Positions 1 to 9,202 of a stretch of 64,000 nt of DNA are shown one piece after another. Both the position numbers and the translations under genes were made by a program. The first letter of the stretch is position 1. Each line of letters opens with the position of its first letter. The notes beneath the pieces were generated by a model. That model searched no databases. It was not told the origin of the DNA and saw only the letters and a list, made by a program, of their open reading frames with translations. The stretch comes from Mycolicibacterium komossense (GTDB lineage Bacteria > Actinomycetota > Actinomycetes > Mycobacteriales > Mycobacteriaceae), in NCBI RefSeq assembly GCF_025822605.1, contig NZ_JACKTY010000047.1, forward strand, positions 63,652 to 127,651, read 5' to 3'.

Positions 1-745
1 GCTCGGCGACGCTGTCGCGCTGCGCATCGAGTTCCGCGAGTTCGTCGGTGGCCATCGCGTGCCGCCGGATCCGGTCGTCGACTTCGGCGACAGCGGCCGT
101 GCACTGCGCCACGTCCGCTTCGGCCGCCTTGAGGCTGTCGATGGCGGCGGCCCACTGCCCGGTCGGTCGGCCCGTCGGCGTGAAGTAGCGGCCGAACTCG
201 GCGTCGATCCGTTCGATCAGGACCGGTTCGGAGCCGGACAACCCTGCCAGGGCCGCAGCGTCACCGGCGGCGATGTCGAGTGCGCGGGACAAGGCGTCAC
301 ACCCGGCCAACGGAACAGCAGACGTCGACGTCGACTGCAACACCCGCTGGGCCTGCCAGAGCCCGGTGTCGACGGTATCGGCCAGCATCGAACGCACCCG
401 GTCGTGCGCCTCGTCTCCGGTCAATTGCTCACGGTGCGGCGCCAGCACCGTCAGTTCGGTTTCGCACTTCTTGTGAAAACGCTTGCGATAGACGAAACGG
501 TAGGGGCCGGTGCTGATCTCGGCGGTCACCTCGGCGCCCACGTCGGCATGGGTGGGCTTGACCTGCTTGACGTCTTTCTTCGTCGAGCGATCCTTCGATT
601 CCAGCAGAAGATCGAGCGCCTCGATCATCGAGGACTTGCCGATCTCGTTGTGTCCGGACACCACCGTGACACCGTGATCGGGAAATTCGATATCGCGGTG
701 GGTGACTCCGCGGTAGTTCGTCAGGACCAGTCGGTGCAGCCTCAT
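1..745 (-). CDS. SbcC-like AAA ATPase (Rv1278-type), partial
   Basis: This is the N-terminal ~248 residues of an SMC/Rad50-like ATPase; the rest lies beyond base 1. After the start MRLHRLVLTNYRGV comes a Walker A motif GHNEIGKSS near residue 35, followed by a long charged, probably coiled-coil stretch. The ATG (745-743) overlaps the stop of the upstream metallophosphoesterase gene as ATGA, so the two are translationally coupled. That is the SbcC/SbcD (Rad50/Mre11) arrangement; M. tuberculosis Rv1278/Rv1277 is the same pair. A role in DNA-end processing is inferred from the family. The Walker B part is not in the window. Confidence 0.85.
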   Translation of the reverse strand, partial: MRLHRLVLTNYRGVTHRDIEFPDHGVTVVSGHNEIGKSSMIEALDLLLESKDRSTKKDVKQVKPTHADVGAEVTAEISTGPYRFVYRKRFHKKCETELTVLAPHREQLTGDEAHDRVRSMLADTVDTGLWQAQRVLQSTSTSAVPLAGCDALSRALDIAAGDAAALAGLSGSEPVLIERIDAEFGRYFTPTGRPTGQWAAAIDSLKAAEADVAQCTAAVAEVDDRIRRHAMATDELAELDAQRDSVAE

Positions 746-1899
746 GCCGCCCCACTTCCAGCCGCGGTCAACCGCAGCAACAGGGCGAGCGCACCCTGCG
801 CGTCCTGGGCGCTCTCCCCGTCCCCGGAGCGGGCCGTGGCCACCAATTCTTCGACCGCCGACGCCGCGAACCCACCGATACCGAGATCGGCGAACTCACC
901 GTCGGCGGGCACGACCGCCAGCTCGGAATGGCGCTCCCACAACCCGACCCAGGCAAACAGCCTGGCGTACTTGTCCAGACAGGCATCCAGCGCAGCGCGA
1001 TCGGTCACCGTCAGGGTGCCGGTCAGGGCCAGCCGCACCACGGTGCGGTCCTTATCCGGCAGCAAGTCCAGATTGAGGTCGAGGTCAGCGATATCGCGGC
1101 TGTCGTCGACCTGCCTGCGCAACGTCGCGAACCGCCACCGTCCGATATGACGCGCCCGCACGGACACCGTCCGCTCCGGGTGGGCCTCGTCGAGGTCGAC
1201 GACCAGGACATGTCCGGGATCGGCCTCGATATCGTCGTAGTTGGTCACCTCCGGCGACCCCGAGTACCAGACCCGGCCGGTGTCGCCGACCTCGGTGCGG
1301 GAGTGCTTGTCGCCCAACGCCACATAGTGGATGGCGCCGCTGTCGATCGCAGCGCGGACCGCAGCCAGCCGGATCAGCGACGGCCGGCTGGGGTCGGGGT
1401 CGAGGATGTCGACGCCGCCGTGCGCCACCAGGATGCGGGTGACGCCGTCGGCGGGCACATCGGCCAGGACGTCGGCGACCAGATCGGTGGTCGGTCGCTT
1501 GGATCGCCACGGCGCGGCGACGATCTGCACACCGGGGCGCACCTCATGGATGCCGGCACGGTCGAGCACGGTGACGTTATCCGGGCATTCGGCGGCGAAC
1601 AACGCGCTGGTGTACACCGACGCGGCATCCAGCGGATCGTGATTGCCCGGCAGCAGATAGACCGGAATACCGATGGCGCGCATGGCTTCCAGTGACTGGC
1701 TGATCACCCGTGGCGCAAGCTGGTTGTCCTCGAACACGTCGCCGGAAACGACGACGAACTCCGCGCCGACCTCACTGGCAAGTTCGCCGAGACCGGCCAC
1801 CGCATCGCGGCGGGCCGCGGAGTACCTGGGTTGAGCCTCACCCTCGAGAAAGTGGCGGGTCATCCCGAGTTGCCAGTCGGCGGTGTGTACGAATCGCAT
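742..1899 (-). CDS. SbcD/Mre11-like metallophosphoesterase (Rv1277-type)
   Basis: A 385-residue calcineurin-like phosphoesterase. The metal-binding motifs are in the right order: HTADWQLG at residue ~5, GDVFEDN at ~53, GNHDP at ~85 and VAHGG near 163. This is the layout of SbcD/YhaO exonuclease subunits, which act with an SbcC-type ATPase, and such an ATPase is coded directly downstream with an ATGA overlap. The ATG follows an AAAGGCGG ribosome site. It is divergent from the phosphohistidine phosphatase gene across ~136 bp. Nuclease activity is inferred from the family. Confidence 0.88.
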   Translation of the reverse strand: MRFVHTADWQLGMTRHFLEGEAQPRYSAARRDAVAGLGELASEVGAEFVVVSGDVFEDNQLAPRVISQSLEAMRAIGIPVYLLPGNHDPLDAASVYTSALFAAECPDNVTVLDRAGIHEVRPGVQIVAAPWRSKRPTTDLVADVLADVPADGVTRILVAHGGVDILDPDPSRPSLIRLAAVRAAIDSGAIHYVALGDKHSRTEVGDTGRVWYSGSPEVTNYDDIEADPGHVLVVDLDEAHPERTVSVRARHIGRWRFATLRRQVDDSRDIADLDLNLDLLPDKDRTVVRLALTGTLTVTDRAALDACLDKYARLFAWVGLWERHSELAVVPADGEFADLGIGGFAASAVEELVATARSGDGESAQDAQGALALLLRLTAAGSGAA

Positions 1900-2035
1900 T
1901 CCGGTACCGCCTTTCTAGTTCGCTTGGATCTCGGCCCCGTGCCTTGTCTGAATGGGCACCGCGAGTGTAGAACCGGGCGCCGACAAGTCCGGGGACGTGC
2001 ACCGGCATGTGCTCGATTGGCTTACGGTGGTGCAG

Positions 2036-2563
2036 GTGAGCGACGAACCACGCACGCTGATCCTGCTGCGCCACGCCAAGTCGGATTACCCCGACGGGGT
2101 GGCCGACCACGAGCGGCCACTGGCCCCGCGCGGACAACGTGAGGCGGGCCTGGCCGGCGACTGGCTTCGATCCGATCCCCTGATCGATCCCCGGGTGCAG
2201 GCCGTGCTGTGTTCGACGGCGACCAGGACCCGCGAAACGCTGGCCCGGACCGGGCTGAATGCCGAGGTGCGCTTCGTCGATCGCATCTACGACGCGACGC
2301 CAGGCGCCGTCATCGACGAGATCAACGGCGCTGAGGATACGTTCGGCTTCGATGTGCGCACCCTGCTGGTGATCGGTCACGAACCGACAATGTCGCAGCT
2401 GGCTCTCGGACTGGCCGACACCACACGGTCCGACGTCGACGCGCTGGAGGGTATTTCGGCGAAGTACCCCACCTCGGCTCTGGCCGTGCTACGTGTCAGC
2501 GGCACGTGGCGGTCAGTCCAGCTCGGCAATGCCGCACTGGTCGATTTCCACGTGCCGAGGTAG
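2036..2563 (+). CDS. SixA-like phosphohistidine phosphatase (histidine phosphatase superfamily)
   Basis: A small histidine-phosphatase (phosphoglycerate-mutase fold) protein. The catalytic RHAK motif comes right after the N-terminus (LILLRHAKSDYPDG), an RTRETL arginine motif follows, and the second catalytic histidine is in VIGHEPTMS. This matches SixA-type phosphohistidine phosphatases and M. tuberculosis Rv1276c (158 aa). The frame is open from 1952, but those extra 28 residues have no family match. The GTG at 2036 gives 175 residues and is preferred. The substrate in mycobacteria is unknown. Confidence 0.85.
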   Translation: MSDEPRTLILLRHAKSDYPDGVADHERPLAPRGQREAGLAGDWLRSDPLIDPRVQAVLCSTATRTRETLARTGLNAEVRFVDRIYDATPGAVIDEINGAEDTFGFDVRTLLVIGHEPTMSQLALGLADTTRSDVDALEGISAKYPTSALAVLRVSGTWRSVQLGNAALVDFHVPR

Positions 2564-2565
2564 AG

Positions 2566-3108
2566 CTAGCTGTTCGTCGCGAGCGTGAGCTCCATCAGCT
2601 TGGTGGCCTGGCCACACGCGTCGATACCGGGAGCCTGCGGGTTGACCCACCAGCCGACGACACCGGCGGCGTCGCTGGCCACACCGCAGGCGCCGTTCGG
2701 ATCGCTGGTGTGCATGATGATCGAGTCGACGCCGGCGATCCGCTTGTCTTCGATCTTGTAGTTCAGCGCCTGCGCGACCTTGCGTTCGTTGTCGAGACTG
2801 CCCTGTTCGAACCAGAACCGGGTGATATCGACCAGCCCGGCCGGGTTGGCCGCCTGCCAGCGGCACACCGCACCGACGAAGGTGCTCTGGATATCTGCGG
2901 GGTCGGCGCCGACGGTCTTGGCGAGAATGTCCGTGGTCAGGACATCGCACTCCTTGAGCAGGTTCGGATAGCTCTGCTGCGAGTCGTTGTTGCGCGGACC
3001 GGCGCCCGCCTTGACTGCCCTGCCATCGACCGAGTGGGCACAACCGGTCACCAGGCTCAGCGCGGAGACGACGACGGCAGCGCCGATGAGGACACGTTGG
3101 TTGATCAT
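2566..3108 (-). CDS. lprC: LprC-like DUF3558 lipoprotein
   Basis: A 180-residue exported lipoprotein. It has a short basic N-region, a hydrophobic core and the lipobox LVTGC at residues 19-23. The mature part has the four-cysteine layout of DUF3558 lipoproteins. Its ATG overlaps the stop of the upstream lprB-like gene (ATGA), so the pair form one unit as in M. tuberculosis lprB-lprC (Rv1274/Rv1275). It is convergent with the phosphatase gene, with only 2 bases between stops. Function is unknown; cell-envelope location is inferred from the lipobox. Confidence 0.88.
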   Translation of the reverse strand: MINQRVLIGAAVVVSALSLVTGCAHSVDGRAVKAGAGPRNNDSQQSYPNLLKECDVLTTDILAKTVGADPADIQSTFVGAVCRWQAANPAGLVDITRFWFEQGSLDNERKVAQALNYKIEDKRIAGVDSIIMHTSDPNGACGVASDAAGVVGWWVNPQAPGIDACGQATKLMELTLATNS

Positions 3109-3665
3109 TTGGCGTTCGCAATCGACTGGCTGGCCAATTGCTTGGCCACATCACACGGATCGGGATAGGGCTGGGACGCGAAGCTCACCGACCACTCGAT
3201 GAAATCGTCCTGGAACTGGATACCGATCTCACACAGGTTGTCACCGGCCATCGGATCACTGCCGACGGCGACGAAACCGTCATGGCCGTCGATGTTGATG
3301 TTGTCGACCCGGGTGCGCGACAGCTCCTCGGTCTTGCGTTCCCGACCGATTGGGCTGCCCCGGAACCACGTGAACGAGAAGTGCGGTCCGATAATGCCGC
3401 CGCCGGCCAGCCACTGGCAGCCGACGGAGTTCTTGGCCGTGTTGACCAATCCGGTGACCTGGGTCAGCTGTCCGACCGTCTGATCCGAGATCCCGCCGCA
3501 CTCCGGAAAGGTCGGGCCGTGCTGGGCCTCCGCGGCGGGTGCGGGTGCCGACGGTCCCGGCTGGGGTTGGTTGGGGTTGTCACTGGAACAGCTGGCGAAG
3601 AGGGGGACCGCCGCTACGACTGCGACGGCCAGCGCCGCTACGTTGCGTTTCACAGGTTCGCGCAC
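3105..3665 (-). CDS. lprB: LprB-like DUF3558 lipoprotein
   Basis: A 186-residue lipoprotein with a basic N-terminus (MREPVKRN), a hydrophobic segment and the lipobox LFASC at residues 22-26, followed by a Ser/Pro/Ala-rich linker and a DUF3558 domain (GGISDQTVGQ... CQWL). It is the first gene of a two-gene unit with the LprC-like gene, overlapping by 4 bases. It is divergent from the ABC exporter pair across ~160 bp, the arrangement found in M. tuberculosis. No function is established beyond envelope anchoring. Confidence 0.87.
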   Translation of the reverse strand: MREPVKRNVAALAVAVVAAVPLFASCSSDNPNQPQPGPSAPAPAAEAQHGPTFPECGGISDQTVGQLTQVTGLVNTAKNSVGCQWLAGGGIIGPHFSFTWFRGSPIGRERKTEELSRTRVDNINIDGHDGFVAVGSDPMAGDNLCEIGIQFQDDFIEWSVSFASQPYPDPCDVAKQLASQSIANAK

Positions 3666-3823
3666 TCCTTATTCCCGATGCTGCTTCACACTGCACTGTA
3701 GCGGCAGCACCGGCGGCGAACCACCGACACGCCTATTGACCAGGTCTTTTCGCCTGTCACCAGCGAGTCCCGGGGGCACCGACCGTCGCACCGGTGCCTA
3801 GGTTTGTATGCGACAGTAGCCAC

Positions 3824-5587
3824 ATGCTCCTGGCACTGCTGCGACAGTACGTGCGGCCGTACCGGCGGCTGGTCGCGGTGGTGATGGCGCTACAGCTGAT
3901 CAGCACCCTGGCCTCGCTCTATCTGCCCACCATCAACGCCGCGATCATCGACGACGGCGTTGCGCAGGGCAACACGAACCGGATCATCCACCTCGGCGCC
4001 ATGATGCTCGCGGTGACGGCACTGCAGGTCGTCTGCGCCATCGGCGCGGTGTACTTCGGGTCGCGGGCCGGCATGAGCTTTGGCCGCGATGTCCGCGCGG
4101 CGATGTTCCACCATGTCACCACCTTCTCCGAGCATGAGACCGCCCGCTTCGGGGCCCCCACACTGCTGACCCGCACCACCAACGACGTCCAGCAGATCCA
4201 GGTGCTCGTCCAGATGACGTTCACCGTGCTGGTCACCGCTCCGATCATGTGTATCGGCGGCGTCATCATGGCCATCCACCAGGACGCCGGACTGTCTTGG
4301 CTGCTGCTGGTCAGCGTGCCGGTGCTGGCCTTGGGCAACTACTGGATCATCCGGCACATGCTGCCGATCTTCCGCACCATGCAGCGGCTCATCGACGGTA
4401 TCAACCGGGTTATGCGCGAACAGCTTTCGGGCATCAGGGTGATCCGAGCGTTCGCCCGCGAGCCGTTCGAACGGGACCGGTTCGGCGTCGCCAATCAGGC
4501 ACTGGCCGATACGGCCCTGGCCGCCGGGCGCTGGCAGGCGTTGATGCTGCCGGTCACCACGTTGACCATCAACCTGTCGAGCGTCGCGCTGATCTGGTTC
4601 GGGGGCATGCGCATCGACTCCGGGCAGATGCAGGTCGGCTCGTTGATCGCGTTCCTCGCCTACTTCATGCAGATCCTGATGGCTGTGCTGATGTCGACGG
4701 TCTTCCTGGCGATGCTGCCGCGTGCCTCGGTGTGCGCCGAGCGGATCACCGAGGTGTTGTCGACGACAGCGGCGGTCAGCAATCCCGTGTACGCCAAGGA
4801 ACCGGTCGGGGGCACGGTGGGCGAGGTTCGGCTGGCCGCTGCGAGTTTCAGCTATCCCGGGGCTGATCGCCCGGTGCTGCAGGATATTTCGTTCATCGCA
4901 CGACCGGGCACCACCACCGCGGTGGTGGGCAGCACGGGGTCAGGGAAATCGACGTTGGTGTCGCTGATCTGCCGGCTGTACGACGTGACCTCTGGCGCAG
5001 TGTTCCTCGACGACATCGACGTCCGCGACTATCACACCGAACGGCTGTGGTCCTCGGTCGGCCTGGTACCGCAGCGGGGATACCTGTTCTCCGGGACGGT
5101 CGCCGGGAATCTGCGGTACGGCAACGTCGACGCGACGCACGCCCAGATGTGGGAGGCGTTACGGGTGGCCTGCGCCGACGGCTTCGTCGCCGCCCATCCG
5201 GACGGTCTTGAGATGCGCGTCGCCCAAGGCGGGATCAACTTCTCCGGCGGCCAGCGTCAGCGGTTGGCCATCGCCCGCGCGGTGATCCGCCGGCCGCAGC
5301 TCTACCTTTTCGACGACGCGTTCTCCGCCCTGGACGTGCACACCGACGCCCTGGTGCGTCAGCGGTTGCGGGAAGTGTCCGCCGATTCGACCGTAATCAT
5401 TGTCTCGCAGCGCATTTCGACCGTGGTGACTGCAGAGCAGGTGATCGTCATCGATGACGGCCGTGTGGTCGGAGCAGGAACGCACGAGAGTCTGCTGGTG
5501 GATTGCCCGACGTACATCGAGTTCGCGGATTCGCAATCCAGTGGCGTGAGCGCCGGGGTCGGGCCAGTGGATCAGGATCAACAATGA
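3824..5587 (+). CDS. ABC exporter half-transporter, degenerate-site subunit (Rv1273c-type)
   Basis: A 587-residue half-transporter: six-helix membrane domain, then an ATPase domain. Walker A GSTGSGKS is near residue 369 and the signature FSGGQ near 471. Walker B is LYLFDDAF, with Asp where the catalytic Glu is expected, and the H-loop reads VSQR (Gln for His). It therefore looks like the catalytically weak partner of a heterodimer with the next gene, which it overlaps by ATGA. The start MLLALLRQYVRPYRR matches the M. tuberculosis homologue, so I used ATG 3824 rather than the open frame from 3794. Substrate unknown. Confidence 0.92.
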   Translation: MLLALLRQYVRPYRRLVAVVMALQLISTLASLYLPTINAAIIDDGVAQGNTNRIIHLGAMMLAVTALQVVCAIGAVYFGSRAGMSFGRDVRAAMFHHVTTFSEHETARFGAPTLLTRTTNDVQQIQVLVQMTFTVLVTAPIMCIGGVIMAIHQDAGLSWLLLVSVPVLALGNYWIIRHMLPIFRTMQRLIDGINRVMREQLSGIRVIRAFAREPFERDRFGVANQALADTALAAGRWQALMLPVTTLTINLSSVALIWFGGMRIDSGQMQVGSLIAFLAYFMQILMAVLMSTVFLAMLPRASVCAERITEVLSTTAAVSNPVYAKEPVGGTVGEVRLAAASFSYPGADRPVLQDISFIARPGTTTAVVGSTGSGKSTLVSLICRLYDVTSGAVFLDDIDVRDYHTERLWSSVGLVPQRGYLFSGTVAGNLRYGNVDATHAQMWEALRVACADGFVAAHPDGLEMRVAQGGINFSGGQRQRLAIARAVIRRPQLYLFDDAFSALDVHTDALVRQRLREVSADSTVIIVSQRISTVVTAEQVIVIDDGRVVGAGTHESLLVDCPTYIEFADSQSSGVSAGVGPVDQDQQ

Positions 5588-7482
5588 GCGGTCCGATGCG
5601 TGGCGCGCTGCGCATGCAGCAGGCACCGGCGGAGAAGTCGCGAGACTTCACGGGTTCGGCGCTGCGGCTCGTCAAGCGCCTGATACCGCAGCGCGGGATG
5701 GCCGCGGCCGTCATTGTCCTGTCGGTCTTCGGGATCGCGATCGGTGTGATCGGCCCGCGGATCCTCGGACACGCCACCGACCTGTTGTTCAACGGTGTCA
5801 TCGGTCGCCAGCTGCCCGCAGGCCTGACGAAAGAACAGGCGATCTCGGCGGCCAGGGCGCGCGGCGACACCACCTTCGCCGATTTGCTCTCCGGAATGAA
5901 CGTCGTCCCCGGCCAGGGCGTCGACTTCGGCGCGGTGGGGCGGACGCTGCTGCTCGCCCTCGGTCTGTATCTGGTGGCCGCTCTGCTGGTGTGGATGCAG
6001 GCCCGGCTGCTCAACGTCACCGTGCAGCGGACGATGGTGGCGCTGCGATCCGATGTCGAAGCCAAAGTTCACCGACTCCCGTTGTCGCACTTCGACACTC
6101 GGCAGCGCGGCGAGCTGCTCAGCCGGGTCACCAACGATATCGACAACATCCAGACGTCGGTGTCGGTCACCATCAGCCAGCTACTGACCTCGGTGCTGAC
6201 GGTGTTGGCAGTGCTGGTGATGATGCTCACGATCTCGCCGCTGCTGACCTTGATCACGGTCTTCACGGTGCCGCTATCACTGTGGGCGACCAGAACGATC
6301 ACCAAACGCTCCCAGAAGATGTTCGTCGCGCAGTGGCGCAACACCGGACGGCTCAACGCGCACATCGAGGAGACCTACAGCGGGTTCACCGTCGTCAAGA
6401 CGTTCGGGCATCGGGCCGGTGCCCGCGAACAGTTCAGCGAGTTCAACGAGGACGTGTTCCACGCCAGTTTCGGCGCGCAGTTCTTCTCCGGATTGGTCTC
6501 GCCCGCAACGACGTTCATCGGCAATCTGAGCTATGTCGCGGTCGCGGTCGTCGGCGGCCTGCAGGTGGCTACCGGACAGATCACCCTCGGCAGCATCCAG
6601 GCATTCATCCAGTACGTGCGGCAGTTCAACCAACCGCTGACCCAGGTCGCCGCCATGTACAACACGCTGCAGTCCGGGGTGGCCAGTGCCGAGCGGGTAT
6701 TCGACTTCCTTGACGAACCCGAGCAGTCACCCGACCGCGACGCGGTGCTCCCGGCGGTCGGCCACGCGCCACGGGTGGAGTTCGAGCACGTCAGCTTCGC
6801 CTACCGCGAGGACACCCCGGTCATCGCGGATCTGTCGCTGGTGGCGTCGCCCGGCAGCACGACCGCGATCGTCGGGCCAACCGGGGTGGGCAAAACCACG
6901 CTGGTCAATCTGCTGATGCGGTTCTACGACGTCGACTCCGGCCGCATCCTCGTCGACGGCGTGGATACCGCCACGGTGAGCCGACATTCGCTGCGGTCGC
7001 GGATCGGAATGGTGTTGCAGGACACCTGGTTGTTCGCCGGGACGATTCGCGAGAACATCGCCTACGGCCGGCCCGACGCGACCGACGACGAGGTGATCGA
7101 GGCGGCCAGGGCGGCCTACGTCGACCGGTTCGTGCACACGCTGCCCGATGGCTACGAGACCCGGGTCAGCGACGACGGCGGCAACATCAGCGCCGGCGAA
7201 AAACAGTTGATCACGATCGCGCGGGCGTTCCTGGCGAGACCGCAGCTGCTCATCCTCGACGAGGCGACCAGTTCGGTGGACACCAGGACCGAGCTGTTGA
7301 TCCAGCAGGCGATGGGCGAGTTGCGCCGCGACCGAACATGTTTCATCATCGCCCACCGGCTCTCCACGATTCGCGACGCCGATCTGATCCTGGTGATGGA
7401 GGCGGGCCGGATCGTCGAGCAGGGCACCCACGCCGAGCTACTGGCCCGGCGCGGCGAGTACTGGTCGATGACGCAGGCCTAG
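5584..7482 (+). CDS. ABC exporter half-transporter, catalytic subunit (Rv1272c-type)
   Basis: A 632-residue half-transporter. An N-terminal extension and membrane domain (with a ~50-residue insertion after the first helix) precede an ATPase domain with Walker A GPTGVGKTT, signature ISAGEKQ, Walker B LLILDEATSSVD and H-loop IAHRLST. The catalytic Glu and His are present here and absent in the upstream partner, while the signature is non-canonical here and canonical there. That is the pattern of a heterodimeric exporter with one competent ATP site. The start is the ATG within the ATGA overlap at 5584. Confidence 0.92.
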   Translation: MSGPMRGALRMQQAPAEKSRDFTGSALRLVKRLIPQRGMAAAVIVLSVFGIAIGVIGPRILGHATDLLFNGVIGRQLPAGLTKEQAISAARARGDTTFADLLSGMNVVPGQGVDFGAVGRTLLLALGLYLVAALLVWMQARLLNVTVQRTMVALRSDVEAKVHRLPLSHFDTRQRGELLSRVTNDIDNIQTSVSVTISQLLTSVLTVLAVLVMMLTISPLLTLITVFTVPLSLWATRTITKRSQKMFVAQWRNTGRLNAHIEETYSGFTVVKTFGHRAGAREQFSEFNEDVFHASFGAQFFSGLVSPATTFIGNLSYVAVAVVGGLQVATGQITLGSIQAFIQYVRQFNQPLTQVAAMYNTLQSGVASAERVFDFLDEPEQSPDRDAVLPAVGHAPRVEFEHVSFAYREDTPVIADLSLVASPGSTTAIVGPTGVGKTTLVNLLMRFYDVDSGRILVDGVDTATVSRHSLRSRIGMVLQDTWLFAGTIRENIAYGRPDATDDEVIEAARAAYVDRFVHTLPDGYETRVSDDGGNISAGEKQLITIARAFLARPQLLILDEATSSVDTRTELLIQQAMGELRRDRTCFIIAHRLSTIRDADLILVMEAGRIVEQGTHAELLARRGEYWSMTQA

Positions 7483-7484
7483 TT

Positions 7485-7537
7485 GGGATTTCGGCGTGCT
7501 CACGACCGCTCAGCGGCGATGAGCACGCCGAAATCCC
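7485..7537. repeat. Palindromic intergenic element, copy 1 (bidirectional terminator-like)
   Basis: A perfect 18-bp inverted repeat, with arms at 7485-7502 and 7520-7537 (arm core TTTCGGCGTG) around a loop containing CCGCTCAGCGG. It lies exactly between two convergent genes: the exporter stop is at 7482 and the other gene's stop is 7539-7537. The inner 49 bp (7487-7535) recur at 22707-22755 with 39 of 49 positions identical. Position and hairpin suggest a two-way terminator; the repetition suggests a dispersed family. Confidence 0.8.
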
Positions 7538-8085
7538 TACAACTGCGGGCCCTGGGTCTTGAGTTCGTCGACCTCGGACATCGCCTCGCGCAGCTTCGCC
7601 AGCCATTCCTCGGCGTGCTCACCGACGAGTTTGACCGACCACGCCAGCGCGTCCGAGCGGGACCGGGCCACACCGGCGTCGACCAGGGTGTCGAGCACCT
7701 GCCGTTCGGGCTGTTTGAGGCGCGTCATGACCGGGACGGCGATGTGGGTGAACAGGATCTGCTCATCGCCCTTTTCAGATCCGACCGTCACACCCCAGGA
7801 GACCTTGCGGCCGAACTTGTCCTGCGCCTCGTCAGCGATGTGCATCCGCTCGGAACGGGTCTCTTCGCGGAAGCGGGAGACGCGCCCGGCGACTCTAGCT
7901 TCGGTCCCCTCGGTGGCCGGTGCGGGCAGCCGCCCGATGACGGTGATCTCTTCGCGGTCGACGACAACAGTCGGGTCGCCGTCGAACCAGGATTGCGGAA
8001 GTCGTCCGGCGAACCACTCGGCGGTGTCACCGGCGTCCGGAGCAGCCTCACGCTTGCCGTGTCCATGATGGTGTTGATATCTCAT
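7537..8085 (-). CDS. Conserved hypothetical protein, His-rich N-terminus
   Basis: I do not recognise the family. The 182-residue product starts with a histidine-rich stretch (MRYQHHHGHGKRE). A mixed alpha/beta middle includes VVVDREEITVIGRLP and a conserved-looking GRKVSWGVTVG segment. The end is helical and charged, around RSRSDALAWSVKLVGEHAEEWLAKL. No signal peptide or membrane segment is seen. Its stop overlaps the right arm of the palindromic element. Two tandem ATGATTAC octamers sit at its start codon. Confidence 0.7.
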   Translation of the reverse strand: MRYQHHHGHGKREAAPDAGDTAEWFAGRLPQSWFDGDPTVVVDREEITVIGRLPAPATEGTEARVAGRVSRFREETRSERMHIADEAQDKFGRKVSWGVTVGSEKGDEQILFTHIAVPVMTRLKQPERQVLDTLVDAGVARSRSDALAWSVKLVGEHAEEWLAKLREAMSEVDELKTQGPQL

Positions 8086-8099
8086 GATTACATGATTAC
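8084..8099. promoter_or_regulatory. Tandem octamer at the start of the His-rich hypothetical gene
   Basis: ATGATTAC occurs twice in tandem at 8084-8091 and 8092-8099, overlapping the start codon of the minus-strand gene that begins at 8085. It could be a repressor site or part of an AT-rich promoter for a leaderless transcript. There is no second occurrence to support either reading. Confidence 0.3.
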
Positions 8100-8278
8100 A
8101 CCGTTACAACGCTGCTAGGGCGGCGTTCACCCCCGGCGAAAACCTATGCTTGGAGCGCTCTGCGCTCGCCCGCGGTCGATTTCTCTGCCCGCCATGTGAC
8201 CAGAATGCGTCCTCCAGGCATGATCGGCGATGACCAACGACGGTCCCTTGCGATACAGGGGCGGAGCAAGGAGTGAAT

Positions 8279-9202
8279 GTGACTGGAACCGGGCCTGGTA
8301 GTTGGCAGCCTGATCCCGAAGGCCGCTACGAGTACCGGTGGTGGGACGGCCAGAGCTGGACCGATCAGGTGTCTCACCAGGGCCAGATGAGCCGGGCCCC
8401 GCTCGGTAGCGCCCGCGCCGCGGAAACCCCGGCGGCGGTTCAGGATTCGCAGGCGCCGTCAGCGACGCGGGCGACGGCTTACGTTCCGCGGCAGAGCGCG
8501 GCGCCGCAGGCCAGCGCTGCAGCCGGCGGGTTCGCCGGTATCACCGGAGATCTGGTGGACGGGCGCTTCAGCGAAAAGGAAACCAAGCCGGTCGCGAACC
8601 AGAATTCGAAGCTGCTGCGGGTGCGGTTGGGCGAGCCGTTCATGGCGCGGCAGGGCGCGATGGTCGCCTACCAGGGCAACGTCGACTTCGCTTTCGAGGG
8701 CGGCGGCGCCTCCAAGTTCATCAAGAAGGCACTGACCGGCGAGGGGCTGCCGCTGATGCGCTGCTCGGGGCAGGGCGATGTCTTCCTCGCCGAACGCGCC
8801 TACGACGTGCACCTGTTGCAACTGTCGAACTCAGGGCTGTCGATCAGCGGTAAAAATGTACTGGCGTTCTCGTCAGGTCTGGACTGGAACATCGAGCGTG
8901 TGAAGGGCGGCAGCATCGCGACGGGCGGCCTGTTCAACACGACGCTGCGCGGCAGCGGTTGGGTAGCCCTGACCACTGACGGCCCGCCGGTTGTCCTCGA
9001 CGCGGGCGAATCCCCCACCTTCGCCGATACCAATGCGGTGGTCGCCTGGTCGGCGAATCTGCAGACGCAGCTGAAGACGAGTTTCAAAGCCGGCGCCCTG
9101 ATCGGCCGCGGATCCGGCGAGGCCCTGCAGGTGGCGTTCCACGGCCAGGGGTTCGTCATCGTCGCGCCCTCTGAGGGAATTCAACTGGTGGCCGGCCAAT
9201 GA
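8279..9202 (+). CDS. DUF2510 + AIM24 family protein
   Basis: A 307-residue two-domain protein. Residues ~1-35 (PGSWQPDPEGRYEYRWWDGQSWTDQV) are a DUF2510 domain, a short Trp-rich module usually near the N-terminus of actinobacterial membrane or secreted proteins. After an Ala/Gln-rich linker, residues ~100-305 form an AIM24 beta-sandwich domain (LLRVRLGEPFMARQGAMV, GGLFNTTLRGSGWVAL). The AAGGAG at 8268-8273 overlaps an upstream GTG (8273) and is ideally spaced for the GTG at 8279, which decides the start. It overlaps the ligase gene by ATGA. Biological role not known. Confidence 0.82.
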   Translation: MTGTGPGSWQPDPEGRYEYRWWDGQSWTDQVSHQGQMSRAPLGSARAAETPAAVQDSQAPSATRATAYVPRQSAAPQASAAAGGFAGITGDLVDGRFSEKETKPVANQNSKLLRVRLGEPFMARQGAMVAYQGNVDFAFEGGGASKFIKKALTGEGLPLMRCSGQGDVFLAERAYDVHLLQLSNSGLSISGKNVLAFSSGLDWNIERVKGGSIATGGLFNTTLRGSGWVALTTDGPPVVLDAGESPTFADTNAVVAWSANLQTQLKTSFKAGALIGRGSGEALQVAFHGQGFVIVAPSEGIQLVAGQ